DNA from: Desulfospira joergensenii DSM 10085
Lineage (GTDB): Bacteria > Desulfobacterota > Desulfobacteria > Desulfobacterales > Desulfobacteraceae
Reading direction: 5' to 3'
Assembly (NCBI RefSeq): GCF_000420085.1
Contig: NZ_ATUG01000002.1
Span: 186,001-250,000 of the forward strand
Length of the DNA stretch: 64,000 nt
Numbering within the stretch: the first letter of the stretch is position 1; each line of letters begins with the position of its first letter. This document shows, piece by piece, positions 52,501 to 61,768 of the stretch. The position numbers and the translations under genes are program-made. The notes beneath the pieces are model-generated. The model searched no databases and was not told where the DNA came from. It saw only the letters and a program-made list of their open reading frames with translations.

Positions 52501-53121
52501 TCAGTTGCCGCGGCGGGCCAGGGCAAGACCCAGCCCGGAAATAATCATCAGTCCCCCGGCTGTCCGGGAGACGGATTGAACGGCCTGCTGACTTTGGAAA
52601 AAATTTCTTGCCTTTCCCGCGGCCAATGCCCAGACCGATGTTACACCAAAAGTGATTACCAGAAATGTGGGAACAATAAAAGCAAATTGCAGCGCAAGGG
52701 GACGGGCGGCATCGATAAATTGGGGCAGAAAAGCGGCAATGAAGATCAGGCTCTTGGGATTGGGGATGGTGATCACCAGTCCCTGGACAAACAGGTTTGT
52801 CCTGGAAACCGGCGAGGCTTCCACGGTCAGGGTTTGGCCTGTACTTTGCCACTGCCGGACCCCGAGGTAGATGAGATAGGCGGCCCCGGCCCAGCGGAGA
52901 TATTCAAAGGCCTGGGCAACAAGGCCCAAGAGTGACGTCAGGCCGATGGCCGCGATGATGAGCTGGACGGCGATCCCCATGGTCTCTCCGGCAACCGTGG
53001 ACAGGGCCTGTTTCCAGCCGAAGGAAATGCTGTGGGCAAGGGTCAGCAGTACGCTGGGCCCGGGCAATGCGATCATGATGGCCGTGGCAATGACAAATGC
53101 CAGGTAGACGTGGGTTTCCAT
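52501..53121 (-). CDS. LysE/RhtB-family amino-acid exporter
   Basis: A 206-residue membrane protein with about six hydrophobic helices. The start METHVYLAFVIATAIMIALPGPSVLLTLAHSI contains the LPGP motif diagnostic of LysE/RhtB exporters. GLVITIPNPKSLIFIAAFLPQF in the middle is the second family block. AAGGAG lies 10 nt before the ATG. It probably exports an amino acid or homoserine-lactone-like compound; the AraC regulator gene upstream on the same strand may control it. Confidence 0.93.
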   Translation of the reverse strand: METHVYLAFVIATAIMIALPGPSVLLTLAHSISFGWKQALSTVAGETMGIAVQLIIAAIGLTSLLGLVAQAFEYLRWAGAAYLIYLGVRQWQSTGQTLTVEASPVSRTNLFVQGLVITIPNPKSLIFIAAFLPQFIDAARPLALQFAFIVPTFLVITFGVTSVWALAAGKARNFFQSQQAVQSVSRTAGGLMIISGLGLALARRGN

Positions 53122-53234
53122 ATCCGATGACTCCTTTTAAATTGGATGTTTAGATGGATCCTTTTTCCCGTGAACCGGTTTTCAAGGGGCATGGATACAC
53201 CCTGGGGAAGAGAGTACCCGAAGATTTCGACTGA

Positions 53235-54044
53235 TTATTGTATAAAATTGACCCGGTACTCCCGGGGAGTCACCGTGGTCATTGCCTTGAAGTGGCGGTG
53301 GAAGTGACTCTGGTCGAAAAACCCGCATTCCAGGGCGGTTTCCGTAATATCCCGGCCCTGTCTTAAGAGTTCCCGGGCCTTTTCGATCCGGCTGTTGAGG
53401 CGAAAGGCATGGGGGGTGATGCCGGTAAGGGATTTGAAGCGGCGAATCAGGGTATAGGGATTGAGGCCCATGGTTTCGGCCAGGGAATTGAGGGTCAGGT
53501 CTTTGTGCAGATCTTCTGCCAGGAGCCTTTTCAGATCTTCGATACTCCCCCGTCTCTCTTTCCGGACCGGCTGAAGGCTGCATGCAGCAGAAAAAATCCC
53601 CTGAACCAGGTCAAACAGGATCTGCTCTTTTTCCAGAAGAGGAATCTTCTCCTCCATCAGATCCTCCATTGCCCGGCAGAACCGGCCATACAAAAGCTCA
53701 TCATCGATCCTGGTTTTTTCAGCCTTTACAAAACAATCCTTCTCCCACATGGACTGCTGAACCTGGAAACACCAGCCAATATCAAGGTGGAGCATGGTAT
53801 AGCCTCGCTCCTGTCCGGCAACAGGATTGCAGGTATGCAGGGTCTCTGGATTGATGAGGGCAAGGGAGCCCGGGGCCAGGATGGATTTTCCCCCGCTGAT
53901 TTCATAGATCACCTCACCCTGATCCACGGCGCCGATATTGAAGGTGTGGTGCATGTGGAGTTTGAACGAGGCTTTGCTGCCCCGGGAGCAGCGCATCTCG
54001 GCAAAGGGAAGGAGATGGTTTTTAAAGAAACGTTCGGTTCTCAT
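53235..54044 (-). CDS. AraC-family transcriptional regulator
   Basis: A 269-residue regulator. The N-terminal cupin-like domain (to about 150) opens with HMHHTFNIGAVDQGEVIYEISGGK and would bind an effector. The C-terminal AraC module has two helix-turn-helix units with LNSLAETMGLNPYTLIRRFK and ITETALECGFFDQSHFHRHFKAMT, the hallmark signature. It is transcribed toward the LysE exporter gene, 114 bp upstream of its start, which makes that exporter the likeliest target. The regulator could also act on the divergent GntR gene. Confidence 0.93.
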   Translation of the reverse strand: MRTERFFKNHLLPFAEMRCSRGSKASFKLHMHHTFNIGAVDQGEVIYEISGGKSILAPGSLALINPETLHTCNPVAGQERGYTMLHLDIGWCFQVQQSMWEKDCFVKAEKTRIDDELLYGRFCRAMEDLMEEKIPLLEKEQILFDLVQGIFSAACSLQPVRKERRGSIEDLKRLLAEDLHKDLTLNSLAETMGLNPYTLIRRFKSLTGITPHAFRLNSRIEKARELLRQGRDITETALECGFFDQSHFHRHFKAMTTVTPREYRVNFIQ

Positions 54045-54273
54045 GTTCCTATATTAAGATGTTCAAAACCATTCGTCGAGTGAAGAAAATAATACCCATT
54101 TAAATCCGGAAAGAAAAGATATAAACTAACTCAATCATTGTTTCGTCAAACATGGAAACCCGTGTCCCGATTCTTGTGTACAACAGGTCTTTGCTGTGAT
54201 ATTAAACGTGCGTAATCAGACCATTTATTGAATATGGGCGGCATAGAAACAAAGCAAAAAAAAATGATGATCC

Positions 54274-54981
54274 ATGAATGCATTAGCTAAAAGCACAATA
54301 CTCAATTCCCCGCTGAAAAAAAAGTCAGTTGTCATGCTGGTCATTGAACGCATCAAACTGGCCCTGATCAACGGAGAACTCAAACCCGGAGACTTTATTC
54401 CTTCCGAATCTGAAATGACACAGAAGCTGGGGGTGGGAAAGTCAAGTGTGAGGGAAGCCATTAAGATGCTTCAGGCCATGGGGGTTCTTGAGGTCAAGCG
54501 GGGCCAGGGAACCGTTATCCGGAAAAGTTCGGATGAAGATGCTTTAAACCCCATGGTGTTCCAGCTCATCCTGGCCAAAGGAATCCCCCAGGATCTGCTG
54601 GATCTGCGAAAGATGTTTGAACCGGCCTATTCTGTGATGGCCCTGGAAAAGGCCACGGATGAGGACATTGAAACCATTAAAGAAAAACTTGAAGAATTTG
54701 AAGCGGCCATCGCATCCGGAAATCAATCCTCCAGCCATGACCTTGCTTTTCACATGGCCATACTTCAGGCCACCCATAACCGCATGGTCATCCGCATCGG
54801 AAAAACCATGATGCAGCTTTTCGACGCCTCCATAGAAACCTCCATGCAGGATCTTCCCGAGGTGGCGTTAAAAGATCACAAGGCCATTTTCAAGGCGTTA
54901 CGAGAACGGGATGAAATTGCCCTGCGCAACGCCATTGCCGTCAGTTCCACAAGCTGGGAAACCTGCCTGACCTATAAATAA
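54274..54981 (+). CDS. GntR/FadR-family transcriptional regulator
   Basis: A 235-residue regulator. The winged helix has LALINGELKPGDFIPSESEMTQKLGVGKSSVREAIKMLQAMGVLEV, typical of GntR proteins, and the FCD domain follows, with a helical core from residue 90 on (DLLDLRKMFEPAYSVMALEKA). The ribosome site is poor, and the ATG at 54274 is chosen because the helix-turn-helix needs this N-terminus. It is convergent with the TRAP-asparaginase operon, so it is the natural candidate to control that operon. The dyad at 59021-59035, upstream of the operon's promoter, could be its operator. The effector is probably an amino or dicarboxylic acid. Confidence 0.9.
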   Translation: MNALAKSTILNSPLKKKSVVMLVIERIKLALINGELKPGDFIPSESEMTQKLGVGKSSVREAIKMLQAMGVLEVKRGQGTVIRKSSDEDALNPMVFQLILAKGIPQDLLDLRKMFEPAYSVMALEKATDEDIETIKEKLEEFEAAIASGNQSSSHDLAFHMAILQATHNRMVIRIGKTMMQLFDASIETSMQDLPEVALKDHKAIFKALRERDEIALRNAIAVSSTSWETCLTYK

Positions 54982-55012
54982 TTCTTAGTCCTGAAAAGAT
55001 CCTGAAAGAAAT

Positions 55013-55990
55013 TTAGAAGAGAAACGCCTGCTGCAGGTCGTCTTTGGACTCAATGCCTGAGGCAAGAAGCACGATGAGCTTGATCCTGGCCTTTTTACTG
55101 TCGTAATCGTGGCCGGTGATGGCCCCCTTTGATTTGAGATCCACCACCCCGCCTTTAAAATCATAGACCGGATGGACCCTTCCCTGCTCACATGCCGTGG
55201 TGATAACCACGAAAATACCCTTTTCCACGGCCTTGGCCACAGCCTGGGCAACCTTGGGGGTGACATGGCCCCTGCCGACACCTTCAATGATGAGCCCCTG
55301 GAGCCCCAGGTCTGCGGCACAGGAAATGAGCCCGCCGTCCCCGTCCAGGCAGGCTTTTATAATTTCAACCCTGGGAAGGTCTTGTTTAATTTCATGGGAT
55401 TCCCGCCGGACCGGCCGGTGGATCATATAGACCTTTCCCTTGTCCACATAGCCCAGGTAGCCGGTGCCGAAGCTGGTAAAGGCATGGACATTATAGGCAT
55501 GCATCTTTTTAACGTACTTGGCGGAGAACAGATATTCATTGAACAATACCATAACCCCCATATCCCGGCAGTCCGGGCAGGCGGCTGCGGTGACCGCATC
55601 CCGGATATTGGCATAGGAATCCGTGCCCTCTTCAAAGGTGGCCCGCTGGGATCCGGTCAATACCACCGGCCGGGGATCATTAATGACCAGATCCAGAAAA
55701 TAAGACGACTCTTCCAGGGTGTCGGTGCCGTGGGTGACAGTAATTCCGGCCACATCCGGATCTGAAAAATATTCCAGAATTTTATCCCGGAGGGTTAACA
55801 GGTGATCAAAGCTCATGGCATTGGAGGGTACCTGGAAAATAGAAGCCACTTCCACACTGACGGCGGAATCGATTTTTTCCCTGTCAATCAGTTGCTCCCC
55901 CGGTAAGGCTCCGGAGGTGAATAATCCGTTGGAATCGTTTTTAACGGAGGCAATGGTTCCGCCGGTTGTCAATACAACTACTTTTTTCAT
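55013..55990 (-). CDS. L-asparaginase
   Basis: A 325-residue type I/II asparaginase. It has both catalytic threonine motifs: TTGGTIAS near residues 8-15 and VTHGTDTLEESS near 85-97, with the conserved Lys further on. It lacks a signal peptide (MKKVVVLTTGG), so it acts in the cytoplasm, unlike the periplasmic AnsB type. It follows the TRAP large permease gene by 26 bp and is last in that operon, so the imported compound is probably asparagine or a related amide, split to aspartate and ammonia. Some relatives act on glutamine or on glutamyl compounds. Confidence 0.93.
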   Translation of the reverse strand: MKKVVVLTTGGTIASVKNDSNGLFTSGALPGEQLIDREKIDSAVSVEVASIFQVPSNAMSFDHLLTLRDKILEYFSDPDVAGITVTHGTDTLEESSYFLDLVINDPRPVVLTGSQRATFEEGTDSYANIRDAVTAAACPDCRDMGVMVLFNEYLFSAKYVKKMHAYNVHAFTSFGTGYLGYVDKGKVYMIHRPVRRESHEIKQDLPRVEIIKACLDGDGGLISCAADLGLQGLIIEGVGRGHVTPKVAQAVAKAVEKGIFVVITTACEQGRVHPVYDFKGGVVDLKSKGAITGHDYDSKKARIKLIVLLASGIESKDDLQQAFLF

Positions 55991-56016
55991 TTGGTGTAAT
56001 GTTCCTATGTTTGATA

Positions 56017-57279
56017 TCAGATGAAGATCGTCAAAATTTGGGGAATGAAAATAAAAAGGATCAGAAACGATACATAGACCAGAAAATAAGGAATCACGTC
56101 CTTTACAACCACCTCAAATTTTTCCTGGGCAATATTGCTGGCAATGAAGAGATTGAGCCCCACAGGCGGGGTGAACTGCCCCACGGCAAGGGTGATGATG
56201 GTAAACACCCCGAAATAAATGGGATCGATGTGCATGGCATTTACAAGGCCGATCATCGTGGGGACAAAGAGCACAAGAGCGGCCACATTGTCCAGAAATG
56301 TTCCGATGACCAGGAGCATGACCATGATGATCACCATGACCAGGGTCTGGCTTTGGGTCACCCCCATGATAAAGGCGGCAAAGTGCTGGGGCACTTGTTC
56401 TGCGGTGATGATATAGCCGAAGAGATTGGCCGTTCCCATGAGAAACATGATCAAAGCGGCATTTTCAGAGGTATTCTTCAGGATCGAAAACAGGCTTTTC
56501 AGGGTCAATGTCCGGTAAACAAAACATCCTACCATCACCCCGTAAAGGCAGGCCACGGCCGCAGATTCTGTGGCGGTAAAGGCGCCGCTGTAAATTCCTC
56601 CCAAAATGATCAGGGGCATGAGCAGTGCCAGCAGGCTGTCCTTGATGATGGTTCTTTTTTCTTGCCCGGACAGTTCGGCTTCACATTGAAAGCCCTTTTT
56701 CTTGGCAATATAGTAATTCACCCCCATGATGGCCATGCTGATAATGATACCGGGCAGCACGCCGCAGAGGAAAAGATTGCCTATGGAAACCCCGGCAATC
56801 ACCCCGAAGACGACCATGGTCAGACTCGGGGGAATAATCAGCCCCAGGGCGCCGGAAGCGGCTATGACAGCGGCTGAGTACGATTTTGAGTATCCTTTTT
56901 TTATCATGGAGGGAATCATGACCGTGCCGATGGCGGCTGTTGTGGCCGGTGCGGATCCGGATATGGAACCGAAAAAGGCCGAGGCACCGGTTGCCATATG
57001 GGCAAGCCCGCCCGGAAAACGGCCCACCATAATGGCAGCCAGTCCCACAAGCCGGTCGGAAATCCGGGCTTCGGCCATGATATTGCCCGCCAGCAAAAAC
57101 ATGGGAATGGCCATGAAGGGAAAGCTGTTCATTCCGTTAAACATTTTCTGGGCCAGGATAATAAAAGGGATATTGCTGCAAAAATAAATGGATACCAAAG
57201 AGGCGATCCCAAGGGAAACCGCAATGGGAACTCCCAGAACCAGCATAATGAAAAAAAAGATAAATAAAATTGAAACCAT
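56017..57279 (-). CDS. TRAP transporter large permease (DctM), second system
   Basis: A 420-residue multi-helix permease. Family blocks present are FPFMAIPMFLLAGNIMAEA, GSISGSAPATTAAIGTVMIPSM, SGALGLIIPPSLTMVVFG, ATESAAVACLYGVMVG and GQFTPPVGLNLFIASN. AGAGGAGCAGATC precedes the ATG. It is 14 bp after the small permease gene and 26 bp before asparaginase, so transport and hydrolysis are linked in one operon. It is distinct in sequence from the permease at 25224. Confidence 0.95.
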   Translation of the reverse strand: MVSILFIFFFIMLVLGVPIAVSLGIASLVSIYFCSNIPFIILAQKMFNGMNSFPFMAIPMFLLAGNIMAEARISDRLVGLAAIMVGRFPGGLAHMATGASAFFGSISGSAPATTAAIGTVMIPSMIKKGYSKSYSAAVIAASGALGLIIPPSLTMVVFGVIAGVSIGNLFLCGVLPGIIISMAIMGVNYYIAKKKGFQCEAELSGQEKRTIIKDSLLALLMPLIILGGIYSGAFTATESAAVACLYGVMVGCFVYRTLTLKSLFSILKNTSENAALIMFLMGTANLFGYIITAEQVPQHFAAFIMGVTQSQTLVMVIIMVMLLVIGTFLDNVAALVLFVPTMIGLVNAMHIDPIYFGVFTIITLAVGQFTPPVGLNLFIASNIAQEKFEVVVKDVIPYFLVYVSFLILFIFIPQILTIFI

Positions 57280-57293
57280 GATCTGCTCCTCTG

Positions 57294-57788
57294 TTATTCA
57301 GCCGGGCCGTTTTTCTCTTTCTTCAGCATCTGCTCTAAAATATAGAAGATCGAGATGGCCGCGCAAAAGGGTATGGATGCCACAACATATCCCACCGGGA
57401 TACCTGTTGACGGAGACCGCTGGAGCATGGCCCGGGTCATCAGCGCCCACCCCTGATACATTAGAATGGCAAAGAACATCAGGGTCAGAATGTAGCAAAG
57501 TTTTTCAACCAGGCGGGGCAATGCCCCGGGCAATAATTCTGCAAAATAATTCACGGCAATGTGGGTCTTGTTCCGGACGGCAATGGTCGACCCCAGCATG
57601 ATCACCCAGACCATGGCGTAAATGGATAATTCCTGGGTTTCGCCAAGGGGATTGCCGAGAATATATCGAAAGAAAATCTGGGTAAGGACCAGAATTGTCA
57701 TTATTCCCAGCAATATGGCGGATAATGTCTGAATCCAGTCGTTAAGTCTTACCAATACGTTTGTTAATGTTTTCCCCATTTGAGACAT
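57294..57788 (-). CDS. TRAP transporter small permease (DctQ), second system
   Basis: A 164-residue four-helix membrane subunit with FFRYILGNPLGETQELSIYAMVWVIMLGSTIAVRNKTHIAVNYF as the typical central region. Two ATGs (57788 and, three codons later, 57779) are possible; AGGGA favours the second by spacing. It lies between the binding protein and large permease genes. Confidence 0.9.
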   Translation of the reverse strand: MSQMGKTLTNVLVRLNDWIQTLSAILLGIMTILVLTQIFFRYILGNPLGETQELSIYAMVWVIMLGSTIAVRNKTHIAVNYFAELLPGALPRLVEKLCYILTLMFFAILMYQGWALMTRAMLQRSPSTGIPVGYVVASIPFCAAISIFYILEQMLKKEKNGPAE

Positions 57789-57907
57789 TCCCTGTGCGGG
57801 TTAAGCTTGCCCCATCGGTTCGGGCGACAATAATAGGAATTATCCGTCAAAAACCTGCTGTTTTCCGTTCGGATCCACTCCTGCCGCCCTTACCGATCGG
57901 CAATTGT

Positions 57908-58897
57908 TTATTTTTTCAAGGTATCAATGATTTCCGTAATGATTTCGGCATTCAGTTTTTTCTTATATTTTTCAATGACGGGCTGCACCTTGTCCTGGAA
58001 CGGTTTTTTCTCAACATCAATCACTTCCATTCCGTTTTTGGCCACATCGATCCATTGCTGTTTTTCCAAGTCCTCAACCATCTGGGTATGGATGGGGCCC
58101 ATTTCCCGTGCCGTGTCCAGAATGGCTTTCTGGTATTCGGTAGGCATGCTGTCCAGCAGGGCCTTGTTCATGACCAGGGGAGAGGAGAGGTGGATGTGCC
58201 CGGTACGGGATACATATTTCTGGACTTCATAGAATTTCTGGGTCAGGATGTGGGCCGGCGGATTTTCCTGGCCGTCCACGGTGCCCAGTTGCAGTGCGGA
58301 ATAAAGTTCTCCAAAAGAAATTACCGTCGGACCGGCATTCAGGGCCTTAAACGTATCGACAAACACCTCACCCTCGGGCACTCGGATTTTAAGACCGTCC
58401 AGATCTTCCGGAGTTTTAATCGGCCGTTTGCTGTTGGTGATGTGGCGCATGCCGTTGTCCCACCAGCCGATGACCACAGCACCCAGGGGTTCCATCTGTT
58501 TGGCCAGCTTGTCACCCACGGGGCCGTCAAGGACTTTGCGCACTTCCCACATGTCATTAAATAAGAAAGGCAGGTTTAAAATACCCATATCCGGTACCCA
58601 GTTGGACAGAACCGTGTCAGAGGTCAGAACCATATCATGGGTGCCGTACATGCATCCTTCAACCGATTCCAGCTGCTTGCCGAGCTGATTGGCAGGGAAT
58701 ACGCTGATCTCAACATTTCCATCGGTCTTTTGGGCAACGATCTTGGCAAATTCAAGGCAGATGTCCTGATAATGATGGGTGGGGGCAGCGGTATGGCCCA
58801 GTTTGATTTTATATTTTTTCGCCGCAAGGGCGGGTCCACAGAAAACCACACTCAATCCAAGAACAAAAATCAAAATTTTAAAAAATGGCTTTTTCAT
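57908..58897 (-). CDS. TRAP transporter substrate-binding protein (DctP), second system
   Basis: The periplasmic solute receptor and first gene of the asparaginase operon. ATG 58897 is preferred, since the signal peptide (KKPFFKILIFVLGLSVVFCGPALA) begins there with AAGGAG upstream; a GTG 5 codons earlier is the alternative. The 329-residue protein has the DctP core: NLPFLFNDMWEVRKVLDGPVGD, MRHITNSKRPIKTPEDLDGLKIRVPEG with the carboxylate-binding Arg, and ALQLGTVDGQENPPAHIL. The ligand carries a carboxylate, and the operon suggests an asparagine-like compound. Confidence 0.94.
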   Translation of the reverse strand: MKKPFFKILIFVLGLSVVFCGPALAAKKYKIKLGHTAAPTHHYQDICLEFAKIVAQKTDGNVEISVFPANQLGKQLESVEGCMYGTHDMVLTSDTVLSNWVPDMGILNLPFLFNDMWEVRKVLDGPVGDKLAKQMEPLGAVVIGWWDNGMRHITNSKRPIKTPEDLDGLKIRVPEGEVFVDTFKALNAGPTVISFGELYSALQLGTVDGQENPPAHILTQKFYEVQKYVSRTGHIHLSSPLVMNKALLDSMPTEYQKAILDTAREMGPIHTQMVEDLEKQQWIDVAKNGMEVIDVEKKPFQDKVQPVIEKYKKKLNAEIITEIIDTLKK

Positions 58898-58963
58898 AGG
58901 CTCCTTCTTCACTTAAAATAATAAATTCAACAGGTTGTCAACGACCTATTCTGATCTTTAAAA

Positions 58964-58993
58964 AAGATAGCATGCATAAATAACAGATGTCAA
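58964..58993 (-). promoter_or_regulatory. Promoter of the TRAP-asparaginase operon
   Basis: On the minus strand, TTGACA (58993-58988) is followed after 18 bp by TATCTT (58969-58964) with a TG upstream of it, an extended -10 form, 67 bp before the dctP start. A GATGTC half-site overlaps the -35 box. Confidence 0.5.
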
Positions 58994-59020
58994 TATATAA
59001 GTTGTCGGTTATCATACGTG

Positions 59021-59035
59021 AGACATCTGATGTCT
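59021..59035. promoter_or_regulatory. Operator-like dyad upstream of the TRAP-asparaginase operon
   Basis: AGACATC and GATGTCT flank a single T in perfect symmetry. Another GATGTC lies at 58986-58991 over the -35 box. Two related sites spaced about four helical turns apart suggest a cooperative regulator, perhaps the GntR protein at 54274. Confidence 0.5.
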
Positions 59036-59530
59036 TATGTCAAAACGGAAAAGCTCTATTTTATTTTTATTAGATACCTATATAAAATCTGATTTAAATC
59101 CTCGCGGATCTTCCTTTTACTTATTTCTTCCAAAACGATCATTGAGAGAGAAAAGTCGAAAACATTCCCTGTTTGGGGATTCTGCCTGAAGCTATGGAAA
59201 ACGAAAAAATAAGGTTGGATCTTCATCGGTTTGCTTGTTCAGCTCATCTCTGAAGATCCCGTATCATATACCGGTAATGGACCTGGGAAAGATCTGATTG
59301 CAGTCAGTCTCCATTGTTTCCCTAAGAGTCTTTTGCCATCGACTGCTTTTTTCAACACAAGCAGACAATGTGAATCCCTTTTTTTAGGTCCATGGGCTTG
59401 ATAAAACCCTATTTACGGATGGACACTAAATAATTTATTCCACTCCTTTCCGGGTTTTGGTGAAGGCATACTATTTGCATTTTTTTGGGAAATTCCTGAT
59501 TAAAGGAAGATAAAACAAAGAGGTCTGCAT
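59036..59530 (+). other. A+T-rich intergenic region before the sensor kinase gene
   Basis: About 500 bp in which I see no gene, repeat or clear promoter. It is A+T-rich and contains the leader of the sensor kinase, whose ribosome site AGAGG lies 7 nt before its ATG. Confidence 0.4.
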
Positions 59531-61105
59531 ATGGAAAGAATCAATCCGGACAGGGCGACTGCCCGACCAATCGACAGGCGCATGGATGAACAGGAAGTAA
59601 CAGGCCTTGCCGGGGAGATCACCAATGCAGCCCCGGTGGGGATCTGCTTTACCCGGCAGCATGTGATCTGCTTTGCCAACACCACTTTTCTAAAAATGAC
59701 AGGATACACGGGCCAGGAACTCAAACACCAGAGCCTGGGAATCTTTCATCCGGAAGGGGCCTCCATTGAACGGCCCGAAAAAGAATCTGCCGCAAAGACG
59801 GGAGAAGGGGGGTTTTTCCGCTCCCAGGACTGCTGGGTGAGAAAGGATGGCAGCATTTTATACTGTTCTGTCCGGTGCCGCCCCCTGGATGACCGCCCCG
59901 GGGATCAGGTCTGGGTGATTGCCGATGTTTCCGAACGGATCCGTCTGGAAAACGAACGGAAGGATCTTGAACATCAGCTTGTGAAGGCCCAGAAACTGGA
60001 GGCCCTGGGTATCCTTGCCGGGGGTATCGCCCATGATTTCAACAACATTCTTTCCCCCATCATGGGCTATGCCCAGTTGCTCCTCATGGATGCCAAGGAT
60101 GAGACTCAAAAAAAATATATTTCCGGCATCTTCAAGGCCGCCGTAAGGTCCAGAGACTTAATCGGCCAGATTCTATCCTTCTGCCGGCGCCGGGAGGAAG
60201 AACCCAGACCCATCAGAATCCAGCCCATAGCAAAGGAAATTACAAAACTTCTTTCAGAGACACTGCCGGCAACCATCCGTGTCAGGATCGAGATAGACTC
60301 AACCTGCGGACCTGTCCTGGCCAATCCCAGTCAAATCTACCAGGTGATCATGAATCTTTGCACCAATGCCTATCAGTCTATGGCGGAGGAAGGCGGTACT
60401 CTTGGCATCCGGATCCGACGCCAGGTGCTCCGACACCTGAAGTTTGCTGAGCAGGGACCGTTTGTAGTGCTCCAGGTATCAGATACAGGACCGGGCATTA
60501 CCAAAGGGGAATTGGATCATATTTTTGAGCCGTATTATACTACCAAGACCCATGGCCGCGGAACAGGGCTTGGCCTTTCCGTGGTCCACGGCATTGTCCG
60601 GCGAACAGGCGGGTTTATCCGGGTCAACACCAATTCCGGATTGGGGGCGGAATTCAGCGTTTTCCTGCCCGAAATCCAGAAGAAAGAAGGCCAGAGAGAA
60701 GGGGAGCCTGCTGTCCTCCCTGTCGAGGGCCAGAGCAGTGGACATATCCTGCTGGTGGACGACGAGATTGAGGTTGCCGCCATTACAGAGGCTTTACTGG
60801 TACGGTTGGGCTACAAGGTAACCATGATTACCAGCAGTTCGGCTGCTCTGGAAATATTTAAGCGGTCGCCCCTGGTTTTTGATCTGGTGATCACGGACCA
60901 GACCATGCCCGATTTGACCGGAACCCAGCTGGCGGCATCCATCAAGGGTGTCAGGCCTGACATCCCCGTGATACTCCATACCGGATACCCTGAGACTCTG
61001 ACAAATCCGGAACACATTGATGCGACATTGCTCAAACCTGCAGATATGGGAGAACTTGGCCGGATTACCCAGGCTGTAACAACAGCAAAGCAGGCACAAA
61101 CCTGA
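59531..61105 (+). CDS. PAS hybrid histidine kinase with receiver domain
   Basis: A 524-residue cytoplasmic sensor kinase without transmembrane helices. An N-terminal PAS domain (about 20-140, with FANTTFLKMTGYTGQEL) precedes a HisKA domain whose phosphorylated His lies in GGIAHDFNNILSP near residue 172. The HATPase domain (240-385) has the N box LCTNAYQSM, the G1 box DTGPGI and the G2 box GRGTGLGLSVV. A C-terminal receiver (405-520) has HILLVDDEIEV and its phosphorylated Asp in LVITDQTMPD near residue 455. No response regulator with an output domain is adjacent. The next genes are a Tat flavoprotein and a tetraheme cytochrome, which may be regulated by the signal. Confidence 0.94.
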   Translation: MERINPDRATARPIDRRMDEQEVTGLAGEITNAAPVGICFTRQHVICFANTTFLKMTGYTGQELKHQSLGIFHPEGASIERPEKESAAKTGEGGFFRSQDCWVRKDGSILYCSVRCRPLDDRPGDQVWVIADVSERIRLENERKDLEHQLVKAQKLEALGILAGGIAHDFNNILSPIMGYAQLLLMDAKDETQKKYISGIFKAAVRSRDLIGQILSFCRRREEEPRPIRIQPIAKEITKLLSETLPATIRVRIEIDSTCGPVLANPSQIYQVIMNLCTNAYQSMAEEGGTLGIRIRRQVLRHLKFAEQGPFVVLQVSDTGPGITKGELDHIFEPYYTTKTHGRGTGLGLSVVHGIVRRTGGFIRVNTNSGLGAEFSVFLPEIQKKEGQREGEPAVLPVEGQSSGHILLVDDEIEVAAITEALLVRLGYKVTMITSSSAALEIFKRSPLVFDLVITDQTMPDLTGTQLAASIKGVRPDIPVILHTGYPETLTNPEHIDATLLKPADMGELGRITQAVTTAKQAQT

Positions 61106-61768
61106 ATCAATAATTCAAATAAATCCTCAACTGCCTCGGCAGTTTCTTTGCGATGAGGCCATCGACACCTTTTTTATTTTAAAACGGTTATCCCTTTCCG
61201 AATAGCTTGTTGGGTAACCATAAAGGCACAACATACAGATTCCCCGGGCAGACCCGACAGCAATAGGTGAAATGTGTTTTTGATCTCCCTATATTCAGAA
61301 TTTTTTTGTCTCCCCGGAATGGACAGTCTGTCATCGCCCAGGAGACAAAAGAGAGGGGCGGTACACCCTGACGGAGATTCATCCCGGCCTTTTCGATATT
61401 TTTTCTGTCCCGGCCGCCAAGGATCATTGGCACGGCTGCCGGGGAATCCGGCTGCATCAAAGATTTGAAATTCCAACCAGTTGAACCCGTCTTTTCCGTT
61501 TGCCGTATTCTGTTCAGGAGGCATCTGACAAGTAAAACAGCAATATTATTGACAGCCTTTGGCGGAACAGGAGATTTAAACTTCCCACCGGCATACCTAT
61601 TGCGATGCATTGCTTCAGAAAGTGCCTGATCCGCCGGTGACGATGTTTTCCCAAAATCCGTCACCGGGTGCTGGACAGGAGAAAGTCGCTTCGCCCAAGG
61701 CCTAGCCGGGAGAAGGACGCGCAGGATTTAAAATCTGGTGGCTGATACCAGAAAAAAGGAGACCATAG
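61106..61768. other. 663-bp gap before the flavoprotein gene
   Basis: No supported gene; the open frames on the minus strand overlap each other and lack ribosome sites. It holds the kinase terminator (61129-61144), a small hairpin GCCGG/CCGGC (61438-61452), and a 9-bp leader hairpin, CCGGTGACG at 61634 with CGTCACCGG at 61659. The last lies 100 bp before the flavoprotein start. I compared it with glycine and c-di-GMP riboswitches and found no convincing match. Confidence 0.4.
61129..61144 (+). terminator. Terminator of the sensor kinase gene
   Basis: AACTGCC and GGCAGTT separated by TC, then TCTTTG, 24 bp after the kinase stop codon. CCTCA and TGAGG extend the fold further out. The T tract is short. 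Confidence 0.45.

Noticed and set aside
61188..61664. 158-codon minus-strand frame
   Set aside because: No ribosome site, an overlapping alternative frame (61174-61524) of similar quality, and no recognisable motif.
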